DNA of 64,000 nucleotides from positions 1-64,000 of the forward strand of contig ONLL01000008.1 in assembly GCA_900318685.1 (NCBI GenBank), given 5' to 3'. Under the pieces are notes generated by a model. The model was given only the letters and a program-made list of their open reading frames with translations, had not been told where the DNA came from and did no database searches. The stretch comes from an uncultured Prevotellaceae bacterium (GTDB lineage Bacteria; Bacteroidota; Bacteroidia; Bacteroidales; Bacteroidaceae). The position numbers were made by a program, and so were the translations under genes. Below are positions 44,522 to 53,910 of the stretch, in pieces (positions within the stretch are counted from its first letter, which is position 1; each line of letters begins with the position of its first letter).

Positions 44522-45555
44522 AATCCATCGAACAACTCCTGAGACCCAACATCCGCCGACTGTCGCCCTACAGCTCGGCTCGAGACGAATATGCCGGACA
44601 CGAGGCACACGTTTTCCTCGATGCTAACGAGAGCCCGTACAACACGCCGATGAACCGCTATCCCGACCCGTTGCAGCGTGAGCTCAAGGCTCGCATAGCA
44701 CAAGTGAAGGGTGTTCCTGCCGACCATATCTTCCTGGGCAACGGCAGCGACGAGGCCATCGACCTGCTCTTCCGTTGTTTCTGCGAGCCTCAGAAGGACA
44801 ATGTTGTAGCCATCGAGCCCACTTACGGCATGTACCGTGTGTGTGCCGATATCAACGATGTGGAATATCGGCCTGTGCTGCTCGACACAGAGTATCAGAT
44901 CAAGGCACAACAACTGCTGGATGCCTGCGACAGCCGGACGAAGATCATCTGGATATGCAGCCCCAATAATCCGACGGGTAACAGCATCGACCGTCAGCAG
45001 ATTGTGGACGTCATCAACGGTTTTCAAGGGCTTGTGGTCGTCGACGAGGCCTATAGCGATTTCTCCCGCCAGCGCCCGTTGCGAACAGACATCAGACAGT
45101 ATCCCAACCTCGTCGTGCTCAACACCATGAGCAAGGCATGGGCCAGCGCAGCCATACGTTTGGGAATGGCATTTGCATCGCCCGAGATCATCGGTGTGCT
45201 CAATAAAGTGAAATACCCCTACAACGTCAACCTGCTCACTCAAAAGCAAGCGTTGGCCACGCTGAACGATCCCGCCGACGTGGAACGTTGGCAACAGCTT
45301 GTACTGCAGGAGCGCACGAATATGATGGAGGCCTTCCGCCTGCTGCCCATCTGTGAAAAGGTATTCCCAACCGATGCCAATTTCTTCCTTGCACGCGTTA
45401 CCGATGCAAAGGCCATCTACGATTATCTGGTTCATGAGGGAATCATCGTGCGCAATCGCACGCATGTGCAACTTTGCCACAACTGCCTGCGCATTACCAT
45501 TGGCACACGTTCAGAGAATACTGAGCTGTTGGGCGCACTCCGACGTTATCAATAG
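44518..45555 (+). CDS. hisC: Histidinol-phosphate aminotransferase
   Basis: A PLP enzyme converting imidazole-acetol phosphate to histidinol phosphate. It shows [18 protein letters not shown] near the start, [20 protein letters not shown], and the PLP-binding lysine in [15 protein letters not shown] (about residue 205). The 345-residue length is normal. It is the last his gene here: in many Bacteroidales hisB follows in the same operon, but here a hairpin and a convergent gene come next, so hisB must lie elsewhere. Confidence 0.96.
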   Translation: MKSIEQLLRPNIRRLSPYSSARDEYAGHEAHVFLDANESPYNTPMNRYPDPLQRELKARIAQVKGVPADHIFLGNGSDEAIDLLFRCFCEPQKDNVVAIEPTYGMYRVCADINDVEYRPVLLDTEYQIKAQQLLDACDSRTKIIWICSPNNPTGNSIDRQQIVDVINGFQGLVVVDEAYSDFSRQRPLRTDIRQYPNLVVLNTMSKAWASAAIRLGMAFASPEIIGVLNKVKYPYNVNLLTQKQALATLNDPADVERWQQLVLQERTNMMEAFRLLPICEKVFPTDANFFLARVTDAKAIYDYLVHEGIIVRNRTHVQLCHNCLRITIGTRSENTELLGALRRYQ

Positions 45556-45564
45556 GCAACATTA

Positions 45565-45596
45565 TTGCTCCCCGCCTCTCAAAAGGTGGGGAGCAA
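45565..45596. terminator. Hairpin between hisC and the cotH gene
   Basis: TTGCTCCCC-GCCT-CTCAAA-AGG-T-GGGGAGCAA forms a near-perfect 13-bp stem. No long T-run follows on either strand. Its place between two convergent genes makes a terminator or mRNA-end hairpin likely. Confidence 0.7.
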
Positions 45597-45610
45597 TCGA
45601 TTCTTACCTT

Positions 45611-47695
45611 CTACTTCAAGAACTTGACGCTGTTCTGGCGCCCATTATGTCGCCAAGAGACAATGTATAGTCCCTTGGGCAGTTGACGCATGCTGTAGTC
45701 CTCGGAGGCGGAGAAGGTATCTACCAGCCGGCCGGAGCGATCATAAATCATTGCCCGGAACGTGAGTGCCGAACGGTCGTCGGCTCCAAAGTGCAGGCGC
45801 TCGTCGTAAGTGTCGTAAGCTAAAGCATAGTCCTGAAGTACATCGTTCACGGCATCCTCGACGATGGTGCCAGCAGCCTCGATGCGCCAGAGCCTGTTGC
45901 GCGACGAGGCATTGCGGTCGTCGCTGGTATAGCTGATGACTCGCGTGCCGTCGGCCTGGTTGCCTCCCTGAAGGTTGGCGGCATGCTGGCTCCAGCGGCT
46001 CACGATGTTATACTGGTCATCGCTTTGTGCCACCAAGTCCCACAATTGACGCGTATCAGTAGAGTCGGCGTCAGCCAATACGATGACACTACCCGTATTG
46101 GTGGTGGCAGTAGAGCCTACAGGCGAGGGATCGCTCAACGCCTGCCCTGTTGCACGGTTGGTGATGAAGAGATAGCCATTCGAGAGATTGGTGATATACC
46201 ATTGCTGGCTCTCGCTATCCTCGTCACGCTGACGGGCACAGAGTTCGTCGTTGTCGATGTCAACGTCCAGACAGGTACCTGTGCCGCTATTGGCGATGGT
46301 GTAGTAAGTATTCTCTTCGGCGATGAAGTCAGGTGTGTTGGTATCAGGATCAGGCTCGGGAGCATCGGGCAGAAGAGCTGCGAATGCAGTTGTGAGGTAG
46401 TCCATGTGACGGCTGATGAACAGCCGCAAATCGTCGATATAGCGGTCGTAGCTGGAATAGAGCACACGCTCGCGCAGCGCCCTTGTGCTGATACCCCATC
46501 GCTGATAGTTCAGTTGCTGAGAGGCATCGATGAGTGTCACCAGACTGTCGAGCTTTTCATTGAGATACTTCTCCATACCTTCATCCACAATCTCCTTATA
46601 GCGACGGTTGACGAGCCTTGCAAACCAAGGGTCATTCCACATCTGCTTCACCCATCGCCTACAGCCGTTGCTGTCGCCGTAGCCATAGTCTTTCATCAGC
46701 TGCCGCTCAGTATTGTTGGTGCCTCCGCGATCCGTCCGGTTGTCGTTGTTATAGGCGATGTCGTAGTCCCAAAGAGGGCCCCAGTAGATGCGGCTGTCGT
46801 CACGATCCTTATAGAAATAAGTACTGAAGAAACCGTCGACATTGGCGCTGATCTCTGTACAAATGTACCAGTTCGCGAGCGACGTCGAGTCCACTAGCGT
46901 ACGATAGCCTGTCAGCGGGTCGGTAAAGTTCGACGAGAACAGGCGCGCCTCAAAGTCGTTGATATACTGCTTGATGTAGTTATACTGGCTTGGGTAGATC
47001 TCCTCCTCGTCAGGATAATGAATGCGTACGGGCACGTGTGATCTGCTGGTATGGAACCCCGTAGGCGAATTGTTTGGTCCTTGGGGCGAAGTGGTGAAGT
47101 CGTTGAATCCATCCGCTTCAAGCAGATAGCCGCCTGTGATATTACTTTCGCTGGTCAGGGGCACATCCTGCTCCTCCACATCCACACGATGGGGACGCAC
47201 GTCCACCTGGTCTGAAATCTGATAGTTGCCGATGTACTGATTGTTGAGAGTGAGATCAACGAACTTTGCTGCAGGATTGAACTTCAGTCCAGCCCGCTCG
47301 CCCATGAGACTCGTGAGGGCGTTGCGCAGCAGCGTCTTGTCACCATGATTAGCCAACAAAGTCCATTTCTTCGTATTGGCATAGCCTTTGCCCAGCAGCT
47401 TCACTTTGTTGAGGAATTTCAGCTTATAGGGTTTCTTGGCAAGTCCGGCAGTTGAGTTGCCTCGCACCCTGATCTGAAGAGAGTCATAGAACGTCACATT
47501 ATCCTGCTCGTCCACATACCACATGCGTGCATAGACCATTGTGGTCTTGCTTGTTACGTTGCGCCCATTAAAGGTATTAATGTACACATGTGGCAGGTTG
47601 GTCAGCCGCTCGTGGAGGCCGTCGCGTTGTGCGCTGGCTGTCAAAGCCACTAAGCAGCTCAATATAAAGGCGGAAAGGAAACGCGGGATGTTCAT
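45611..47695 (-). CDS. CotH-kinase-family secreted protein with ricin-like and T9SS sorting domains
   Basis: The chosen ATG gives signal peptide MNIPRFLSAFILSCLVALTA; the longer frame lies in the preceding GH28 gene. Residues about 25-400 carry the CotH pattern: YINTFNGRNVTSKTTMVYAR, KPYKLKFLNKVKLLGKGYAN, GNYQISDQVDVR and YWGPLWDYDIAYNND. Residues about 430-590 resemble a ricin-type beta-trefoil (QQWYITNLSNGYLFITN, RQLWDLVAQ). The end has RSGRLVDTF ... LPKGLYIVSWRHNGR, a type IX secretion-style sorting domain. CotH proteins are atypical protein kinases in spores; in Bacteroidetes the role is unknown. The gene overlaps GH28 by 4 bp. Confidence 0.82.
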   Translation of the reverse strand: MNIPRFLSAFILSCLVALTASAQRDGLHERLTNLPHVYINTFNGRNVTSKTTMVYARMWYVDEQDNVTFYDSLQIRVRGNSTAGLAKKPYKLKFLNKVKLLGKGYANTKKWTLLANHGDKTLLRNALTSLMGERAGLKFNPAAKFVDLTLNNQYIGNYQISDQVDVRPHRVDVEEQDVPLTSESNITGGYLLEADGFNDFTTSPQGPNNSPTGFHTSRSHVPVRIHYPDEEEIYPSQYNYIKQYINDFEARLFSSNFTDPLTGYRTLVDSTSLANWYICTEISANVDGFFSTYFYKDRDDSRIYWGPLWDYDIAYNNDNRTDRGGTNNTERQLMKDYGYGDSNGCRRWVKQMWNDPWFARLVNRRYKEIVDEGMEKYLNEKLDSLVTLIDASQQLNYQRWGISTRALRERVLYSSYDRYIDDLRLFISRHMDYLTTAFAALLPDAPEPDPDTNTPDFIAEENTYYTIANSGTGTCLDVDIDNDELCARQRDEDSESQQWYITNLSNGYLFITNRATGQALSDPSPVGSTATTNTGSVIVLADADSTDTRQLWDLVAQSDDQYNIVSRWSQHAANLQGGNQADGTRVISYTSDDRNASSRNRLWRIEAAGTIVEDAVNDVLQDYALAYDTYDERLHFGADDRSALTFRAMIYDRSGRLVDTFSASEDYSMRQLPKGLYIVSWRHNGRQNSVKFLK

Positions 47696-49065
47696 TCTAC
47701 GTCGATTTTTACATATTCTGGGCGTTGGTCTGGCTCGATGGTGGCAATCTCCACATCGCGGAAAGTAACGTGGCGGGCATGACGCACGAAGAAGCCTTTT
47801 GCAGGCAGAACACCCCACATCGTGGCCTCAGGATAGTCTTTCTCCTTCTCGTCGGCAGGTACTGCTACCGCCTGGCATCCTCCCTGTTGACGGATAGTGA
47901 TATTGCTCAGGATGATGTCTTCGACTGGATGTCCGGGCAGGCCGGTAATCGAGCATCCTGTCTGTCCGGCATTGTTCACAAAGATATTCTGCAGGCGCAC
48001 GCCACGAATCTGCCCCACCCGTTCCACAGGTATGCCCTCGGCATAGCCGCGTGCCCTGTTGCCCAGTCGGATGAAGATGGGCGACTCGGTGCCTTCAGCC
48101 GTAATATTGCTGACATTCACATTCTCCATGATGCCACCATCCGTAATCTCAAGCGAGATGGTCGAGGTACCACGCTTCGAAGGATCACCAAAGAACTGGC
48201 TTTCCTGATCTTCGGAGGGCTTCACCACACAGTTCGAGATACTGATATTGCGGAATCCGCCGTTGGTCTCGGTACCCAGCTTGATGGCATTGCAATGGCT
48301 GCTGATGATGCAGTTGGTGATAACGATGTTCTCGCACAGACGTGGCGAAGTGCTCTTCAGGGTGATGCCGTCGTCGTCGCTGTCCGCGATGATGTCGCTC
48401 ACGGTCACATCATGACAACCATCCAGATCGAGCGCATCATTGTTGTAGTTGTTGCGGTTGTAAACCTTGATGCCTCTGATTTGCAGTCGGTCGCAGGCCA
48501 GATAGTGCTGCATCCAGCAGCCGGAGTTGCGCAGGGTGATGTCGCGCACGGCTATGTCCTGACTCTGGATGAAGCGCAGCAGATGCGGACGAGTGATGCC
48601 TTCATCGTTCCATGAAAGCTTCTCGAAAGCAGCTCCACGTCCGTCGATGGTGCCTTGTCCGTCGATGGTCACGTCACAGACGCTGTCGGCATAGATGAGC
48701 TGAATGGTGCTCGTCTGAGTGCGCAGCGAGAGGTAGCTGGACTTCATCTCACGATAGTCGCTCAGACTAGTGCTTCCGTAAAGTGTGGCACCTGCCTCGA
48801 GGTACAGATGCACGTGGCTGCGCAACTCGATGGTGCCTATCTTATACATACCTGCAGGCACTACCACACGCCCGCCTCCATGACTTGAACAATCGTCGAT
48901 GGCCTGCTGGATGGCCTTCGTGCTGAGCACGGTAGTGTCGCTGCTTGCACCATAGGCGGTGATGTCATAGTCCCTGCCTTGCGTAGCGCCACAACTCATC
49001 AGCAGCATGCTGCATAACGTCAGCATCAAGCTGCTGCAAATAGTCATTGTATTGGTTCTCTTCAT
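47692..49065 (-). CDS. Glycoside hydrolase family 28-like lipoprotein (polygalacturonase fold)
   Basis: Lipoprotein signal with box LLMSCGATQ (about residue 25). YDITAYGASSDTTVLSTKAI is the usual opening of the right-handed beta-helix pectinases. The active-site area shows NNDALDLDG, SDDDGITLKS and HCNAIKLGTETNGGFRN, close to the GH28 NTD/DD/G-H-G/RIK arrangement, though the G-H-G is altered to SSHCN. The substrate is probably a galacturonide. It lies between a peptidoglycan hydrolase gene and the cotH gene and overlaps the latter by 4 bp (ATGA). Confidence 0.82.
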   Translation of the reverse strand: MKRTNTMTICSSLMLTLCSMLLMSCGATQGRDYDITAYGASSDTTVLSTKAIQQAIDDCSSHGGGRVVVPAGMYKIGTIELRSHVHLYLEAGATLYGSTSLSDYREMKSSYLSLRTQTSTIQLIYADSVCDVTIDGQGTIDGRGAAFEKLSWNDEGITRPHLLRFIQSQDIAVRDITLRNSGCWMQHYLACDRLQIRGIKVYNRNNYNNDALDLDGCHDVTVSDIIADSDDDGITLKSTSPRLCENIVITNCIISSHCNAIKLGTETNGGFRNISISNCVVKPSEDQESQFFGDPSKRGTSTISLEITDGGIMENVNVSNITAEGTESPIFIRLGNRARGYAEGIPVERVGQIRGVRLQNIFVNNAGQTGCSITGLPGHPVEDIILSNITIRQQGGCQAVAVPADEKEKDYPEATMWGVLPAKGFFVRHARHVTFRDVEIATIEPDQRPEYVKIDVE

Positions 49066-49090
49066 TTCTTCATGCTTTTATAACGGATGA

Positions 49091-49990
49091 CTACCTGACC
49101 CTCAGCCTGTCGCCCACCTGTATGCTATAGTCGGGCGTGAGGCGGTTCATCTTGTATAGTGACTTCAGGCGAATGCCGTATTTCTGCGCGATGCTGTACA
49201 TCGACTCGCCAGCCACCACGCTGTGCAGCTGACGCTTGTACTCCTTGGGAGCCTTCGTTCCTTTCTTCTTCAGCCAGATGACCTCGCCCGGCTCCAGGCT
49301 GTCTTTCTTATTGCGCTCATTATAGCGGGCCAGCTTCCTGTAGGAGATGCCTACTTCCTGAGCTATCGAACGGAACGTATCTCCTTGCCTCACATAGAGA
49401 TAATAGTTTTTGTTAAAGGCATAGATAGGATGCAGTGGCTGGCCATTCACAGAGCCGTCGTGCGTACGTTCCACCATGAACTTGTCATAGGAGTGCGCCT
49501 TGTCATACTGGCTCAGGTTGTAGTTCTTTATGATGTCGATCAGGCTCTGCGCATAGCGGGGATTCGTGGCATAGCCTGCAGCCTTCAGTCCCTTGGCCCA
49601 TCCTTCGTAGTCAGTAATCTTCAGCGAGAACAGACTGCGATAGCGCTGCCCTGTAGCTAGGAAGCGTGAGTGGTCCTCATACGACTCGTATGCTGAACTG
49701 TAGGCTCTGAAGCACTCGTTCTGCAGGTCATCGTCGCGATAGATTGTGCGGCCCGTCCATCCGTGACACTTGATGCCAAAATGGTTGTTGCCCTTCGTGG
49801 CGAGCGTGCTCTGACCAGCCGCCGACTCCAGCAGTCCTTGGGCAAGAGTGATCGATGCCGGCACTTTCCACTTCAGCATCTGCTCGATAGCGATATCACG
49901 ATACTGCTCGATATACTGCTGATAGCGGTTTTGCGCCGTCAAACTGCCCCACGACAGCAAACCAATGATTATGAATAACAGTCGTCTCAA
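49091..49990 (-). CDS. N-acetylglucosaminidase (FlgJ/LytG-like) with two LysM domains
   Basis: Residues about 25-165 form a glucosaminidase domain (PASITLAQGLLESAAGQSTL with the catalytic Glu, KGNNHFGIKCHGWTG, AGYATNPRYAQSLIDII). Two LysM domains follow at about 190-235 (VRQGDTFRSIAQEVGISYRK) and 252-298 (VVAGESMYSIAQKYGIRLKS). The N-terminus RRLLFIIIGLLSWGSLTAQ is a clear signal peptide. The start codon must be TTG (49988-49990), because an in-frame TGA lies two codons upstream. This TTG is part of a 14-bp tandem repeat. The enzyme likely trims peptidoglycan. It follows nadE by 52 bp. Confidence 0.88.
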   Translation of the reverse strand: MRRLLFIIIGLLSWGSLTAQNRYQQYIEQYRDIAIEQMLKWKVPASITLAQGLLESAAGQSTLATKGNNHFGIKCHGWTGRTIYRDDDLQNECFRAYSSAYESYEDHSRFLATGQRYRSLFSLKITDYEGWAKGLKAAGYATNPRYAQSLIDIIKNYNLSQYDKAHSYDKFMVERTHDGSVNGQPLHPIYAFNKNYYLYVRQGDTFRSIAQEVGISYRKLARYNERNKKDSLEPGEVIWLKKKGTKAPKEYKRQLHSVVAGESMYSIAQKYGIRLKSLYKMNRLTPDYSIQVGDRLRVR

Positions 49991-50055
49991 ATCTCAACCC
50001 TCAAATCTCAATCCTCAAATCTCAATTCTCAAATCAAAACCCTCAACTCTCAAAG
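49986..50055. repeat. Five 14-bp tandem units bridging nadE stop and glucosaminidase start
   Basis: Units CTCAAATCTCAACC (49986-49999), CTCAAATCTCAATC, CTCAAATCTCAATT, CTCAAATCAAAACC and CTCAACTCTCAAAG (to 50055). On the minus strand the unit reads like GGTTGAGATTTGAG; it supplies the nadE TGA (50043-50045) at one end and the TTG start of the next gene at the other. Confidence 0.9.
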
Positions 50056-51962
50056 TCCGCCAGCCACAATGCATTCGAGGCATCGCTGGGCATACGCCAG
50101 TCACCACGAGGCGACAAGCTGACGCTGCCCACCTTAGGTCCGTCAGGCAGACACGAACGCTTGAACTGCTGATTGAAGAAACGACGGCAGAACGTCTGCA
50201 GCCACTTTGTGATGACCTCGTCGTCATAGCGGTTCTTGAAGGCATGACGGGCCAGCACGAAGATCTTCTTCGGACTGAAGCCAAAGCGCATCATGTAATA
50301 GAGGAAGAAATCGTGCAGCTCGTATGGACCTACCAGATCTTCCGTTTTCTGCTGGATATTACCCTCGCTGTCAGCAGGTGTCAGCTCAGGTGAGATGGGC
50401 GTGTCGACCACATCCAGCAGCGTGCTGCGCTGCATTGCGAAGGCTGGCAGCTGAGCCAGATAGCGTATCAGGTATTGCACCAGCGTCTTAGGCACGCCGC
50501 CGTTGACACCGTACATCGACATGTGGTCGCCATTATACGTACACCATCCGAGAGCAAGCTCCGACAGGTCGCCCGTGCCGATGACCATTCCTCCCACCTG
50601 ATTGGCCACGTCCATCAGGATCTGAGTGCGCTCGCGAGCCTGGGCATTCTCGTAGGTCACATCGTGCTGCTGCATGTTGTGGCCAATATCCTGGAAATGC
50701 TGAGTGACGGCCTTTGCGATGCTGATCTCACGCTGGGTGATCTGCAGCGAGGTCATCAGTTCAACGGCATTCTGATGCGTTCGGTCGGTAGTGCCGAAGC
50801 CTGGCATCGTGATACCGATGATGCCCTTACGCGAAAGCCCCAGCTTGTCGAAGGCGCGCACCACTACCATCAGCGCCAGCGTCGAGTCTAGTCCGCCGCT
50901 GATGCCGATGACAGCCTTGTCGCTGTGGGTATGCTGCAAGCGCTTCACCAGTCCCATCGTCTGTATGTTGAGTATCTCCTCACAGCTCTGCTCCATCTTG
51001 TCGTCGCAGGGGATGAAAGGATGCGGGTTCACTTCGCGTATCAGCTCAAACTCACGTGGTGACACAGGCTTACAATCGACGATGACAGCCTGAGCGCCAT
51101 CCTGGGCCGTGCGGAAGGTGGTATTGTTCTGACGGTCTGAGCGCAGACGGTCGATATCTATCTGTTGCATGCACAGCTGTGCGTCGAGCGAGAAGCGCTC
51201 ACCCTGAGCGAGCAGCCTGCCGTTCTCACAAATCAGGGCATTGCCGCCATAGACCACGTCCTGTGTCGACTCGCCATAGCCGCAGCTGCTGTACACATAG
51301 CCGCACAACATGCGGGCACTCTGCTGACTGATGAGCGACAGCAGGTAGTCGTGCTTGCCTGCCAGCTCGTCGGTAGCCGAGAGGTTCAGTATGATGTCGG
51401 CACCAGCCAGAGCAAGGTTATTGCTTGGAGGCAGGGGTGCCCACACGTCCTCACAGATCTCGATGCCGAAGCAGGCGCCGTCGCAGGTGCGGAACACCTG
51501 TGGATCGGGCGACACATGAACGGGGCTGCCTGCGAGATAGATGTCCTGGGCTATCATATCGGTGCTGGAGGCAAACCACCGTTTCTCATAGAACTCGTTA
51601 TAGTTGGGCAGGTAGGTCTTCGCGACAAGTCCCAGCAGCGAGCCGTGCTGCACCACAGCGGCACAGTTATACAGCAGCGAACCTATGCGCACGGGCAGAC
51701 CCACCACCGCGATGATGTCGAGCTTGCGTGTGAAGTCGAGCAGCACCAGCAGGCCTTCCTCGGCCTTGTCCAGCAGCAGCTGCTGACGAAACAGGTCCTG
51801 ACAGCTGTAGCCTGTCAGCGACAACTCGGGAAACACGATGATCTCCGCTCCCCTACCCTCTGCCTGAGCTATCAGGCTCTCTATCTGCTGAACGTTGTAC
51901 GTCACATCGGCCACCCTCACACCTGGTATGGCAGCGGCCACCTTTATCATTCCGTATCTCAT
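50043..51962 (-). CDS. nadE: Glutamine-dependent NAD+ synthetase
   Basis: The final step of NAD synthesis, amidating nicotinate adenine dinucleotide with glutamine as ammonia source. Residues 1-290 are a nitrilase-type glutaminase domain (AEIIVFPELSLTGYSCQD with the Glu, the Lys in LGLVAKTYLPNYNEFYE, and Cys in GIEICEDVW). Residues about 320-639 form the synthetase with the ATP-binding SGGLDSTLALMVVVRAF (about 354-370) and TGDLSELALGWCTYNGDHMS. It starts 1 bp after the DUF2027 gene stop. Confidence 0.96.
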   Translation of the reverse strand: MRYGMIKVAAAIPGVRVADVTYNVQQIESLIAQAEGRGAEIIVFPELSLTGYSCQDLFRQQLLLDKAEEGLLVLLDFTRKLDIIAVVGLPVRIGSLLYNCAAVVQHGSLLGLVAKTYLPNYNEFYEKRWFASSTDMIAQDIYLAGSPVHVSPDPQVFRTCDGACFGIEICEDVWAPLPPSNNLALAGADIILNLSATDELAGKHDYLLSLISQQSARMLCGYVYSSCGYGESTQDVVYGGNALICENGRLLAQGERFSLDAQLCMQQIDIDRLRSDRQNNTTFRTAQDGAQAVIVDCKPVSPREFELIREVNPHPFIPCDDKMEQSCEEILNIQTMGLVKRLQHTHSDKAVIGISGGLDSTLALMVVVRAFDKLGLSRKGIIGITMPGFGTTDRTHQNAVELMTSLQITQREISIAKAVTQHFQDIGHNMQQHDVTYENAQARERTQILMDVANQVGGMVIGTGDLSELALGWCTYNGDHMSMYGVNGGVPKTLVQYLIRYLAQLPAFAMQRSTLLDVVDTPISPELTPADSEGNIQQKTEDLVGPYELHDFFLYYMMRFGFSPKKIFVLARHAFKNRYDDEVITKWLQTFCRRFFNQQFKRSCLPDGPKVGSVSLSPRGDWRMPSDASNALWLADFES

Positions 51963-51963
51963 T

Positions 51964-52683
51964 CTATACTCTTGATTCCTTATCTTGATGAACTCTCAGA
52001 AACACCCTGTCCTGCTCCACTATCGGATACACCAGCGCAGGCTGCTCGAAGAACATGCTCTCCTCAAACGTATGGAGCTTATAGAACTTCACGCCGTCGA
52101 TGCGCAGCTGAACGTCGACAGAAGGCTTCAGCATGAACATCTTGCCACGCTTGTAGGCCACCAGCTGAACGGCCACCCGCTCCATGCCCGGCAGGTCCTC
52201 ACGGCCAAACTCCTCAATGAAGAGCTTCGTGTTGGGCTCCACCTCGTCAGTAAAGCGCAGCCGCCAGGCATTGCTCTCGGCTGAGAGGTAAGTGAAACGC
52301 ATGTAGTAGTTGGAGTCGTTCACGAAGTAGGCCTCGAAGCGCGTAGTCGACAGCTCCTTCAACTCTATGGGAACGAAAGCGAGGTAAGCCGACAGCTTCT
52401 CGCCGCCACGCCGCTCCTCAGGCTCCACCCTGAAGGTCACGGGCTTGTCGGCAGGCTCCAGCTCCTCCTGTTCCTTGGCAGCCTGACGCTGCTGTTGCTG
52501 TTTCACCTCGACGATGCGGCTGGTGTCGTAGTTCTCTTCGCCTACCACCACCACCTCGTTCACCGTCATCGGCACCTGAAAGCCGTCCTCGTCTTCCACC
52601 AGCACGATGTTCTTTCCTTGGAAGCCAGCCACGCGGCCGCCTCCCGTTTCACTCAGAAACCTTACCTTATCTCCTATTTTCAT
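51964..52683 (-). CDS. DUF2027 protein without the usual C-terminal Smr domain
   Basis: The start [21 protein letters not shown] with [19 protein letters not shown] is the DUF2027 opening, an SH3-like fold. A middle linker rich in Gln/Glu follows, then a beta-rich domain ([40 protein letters not shown]). Family members I know end in an Smr nuclease-like domain at about 260-340; here the protein stops at 239 residues just after [14 protein letters not shown]. The cause may be truncation or a natural short form. It leads the operon DUF2027-nadE-glucosaminidase and has a promoter at 52708. Confidence 0.8.
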   Translation of the reverse strand: MKIGDKVRFLSETGGGRVAGFQGKNIVLVEDEDGFQVPMTVNEVVVVGEENYDTSRIVEVKQQQQRQAAKEQEELEPADKPVTFRVEPEERRGGEKLSAYLAFVPIELKELSTTRFEAYFVNDSNYYMRFTYLSAESNAWRLRFTDEVEPNTKLFIEEFGREDLPGMERVAVQLVAYKRGKMFMLKPSVDVQLRIDGVKFYKLHTFEESMFFEQPALVYPIVEQDRVFLRVHQDKESRV

Positions 52684-52707
52684 TACGCTCAGATTCTATT
52701 TTCGATG

Positions 52708-52715
52708 CAAAGGTA
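52708..52715 (-). promoter_or_regulatory. -7 promoter motif of the DUF2027-nadE operon
   Basis: TACCTTTGCATCG on the minus strand, 24 bp before the ATG at 52683. Confidence 0.65.
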
Positions 52716-52887
52716 CGAATAATTTCTCATTTTTCTGCCCTCACCACACATTTTTTTCTATTTATGATTAAACCATCTGTCGAAACATACGTCAAACGTT
52801 CGTGTCAACCCAGGTGTACCGCCTCAAAGAAGCCCTCGCCAGGACGACTCACAAATGTCTAACTTTATTTAATACAAAACAACCAAA

Positions 52888-53412
52888 ATGAAAAAAACAA
52901 TGAAAAAAGCTTTGATGATGCTTGCCCTGCTCGTCGCACCTATCGCCATGCAGGCACAGACCAAGTTCCACGACGTTGAGCTCAATGAATGCACAGGTCC
53001 CGTCAAGTCGATCAGCACCTCCTTCATGGGTCGTGACCAGGTCACCAACTTCTCACAGGACGGAAAGATGCAGCGCGAGGGTATGGGCGAAGTCGTCTAC
53101 GACGAGAACGGCTATGCAAAGTCTGTTGAGATGGAAGGCATGCAGGGTCAGAAGATGAAGATCAACTACACCTGGGAGAATGGCAAAGTGAAGACACAGA
53201 CCATGGACATGATGGGCCAGGGTGTCACCATCACGCTTTCCTACAATGACAAAGGTGCCATCGCTGCACAGTCGATGAACTTCGGCGGACAAGAGATGTC
53301 CACTCCTTACACCGACTACAAATACGATGATCACGGCAACTGGATCTACCGCAAGTCCTCGATGATGGGCCGCGATATGGAGCAGAGCCGCACCATCACC
53401 TACTACGAGTAA
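52888..53412 (+). CDS. Secreted protein with RHS/YD-like beta repeats
   Basis: Signal peptide MKKTMKKALMMLALLVAPIA (cleaved after MQAQ). The mature part has repeated strand pairs of the type VVYDENGYAKSVEMEG, INYTWENGKVKTQTMD, TLSYNDKGAIAAQSMN and DYKYDDHGNWIYRKS, like YD-repeat or MORN-style beta sheets seen in many small Bacteroidales exported proteins. Met-rich linkers are notable. No function is known. Its own hairpin terminator follows. Confidence 0.8.
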   Translation: MKKTMKKALMMLALLVAPIAMQAQTKFHDVELNECTGPVKSISTSFMGRDQVTNFSQDGKMQREGMGEVVYDENGYAKSVEMEGMQGQKMKINYTWENGKVKTQTMDMMGQGVTITLSYNDKGAIAAQSMNFGGQEMSTPYTDYKYDDHGNWIYRKSSMMGRDMEQSRTITYYE

Positions 53413-53439
53413 TCTCTTCGTAACACATTTCAACAAAAT

Positions 53440-53467
53440 GCCTCCTCCACTCGAGGGGGCTTTTTTT
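53440..53467 (+). terminator. Intrinsic terminator of the secreted protein gene
   Basis: Stem GCCTCCTC/GAGGGGGC around loop CACTC, followed by seven T, starting 28 bp after the stop codon. Confidence 0.9.
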
Positions 53468-53827
53468 ATTGGTAGTAATTAAACCACGCTAGCTACGCGA
53501 TTATTGACAATTTTCTTTCATAGATTTTGCTTTTTTGATATTACCTCTACCATTCTACCTGACATATTACAATAAAGCTACTGATTTTTAATTAATTACG
53601 AGCAAACAAACATTCTTTTTTACCTCTACTTATCTTCTACTTATCTTCTACTTATCTTCTACTTTACTTCTACTTATCCTCTACTAATTCTCTACTTTCC
53701 GTCTACTCCTCTTCTCGTCCTCGTATCATCCTCCACCTTGGTCCTTACTAGATTCATACATGCTCACTACTATCCTCTGGCTCATTTAATAGCATCATCT
53801 AGACTCTCAAGAATATACTTCATTCAA

Positions 53828-53845
53828 AAATTCTCTAGAGAATTT
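53828..53845. repeat. Palindrome AAATTCTCTAGAGAATTT, left copy
   Basis: Perfect 18-bp palindrome with CTAG at the centre, identical to the copy at 53893-53910. The 47 bp between them include ACCTTA and its complement TAAGGT (53847-53852 and 53879-53884), which could pair. Confidence 0.85.
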
Positions 53846-53892
53846 CACCTTAACAACGGCACTTACTGGTGCTAACCTGTAAGGTAAAGACG

Positions 53893-53910
53893 AAATTCTC
53901 TAGAGAATTT
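53893..53910. repeat. Palindrome AAATTCTCTAGAGAATTT, right copy
   Basis: Identical to the left copy, centre-to-centre distance 65 bp, close to six helical turns. This geometry suits a dimeric DNA-binding protein acting at both sites. Confidence 0.85.
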
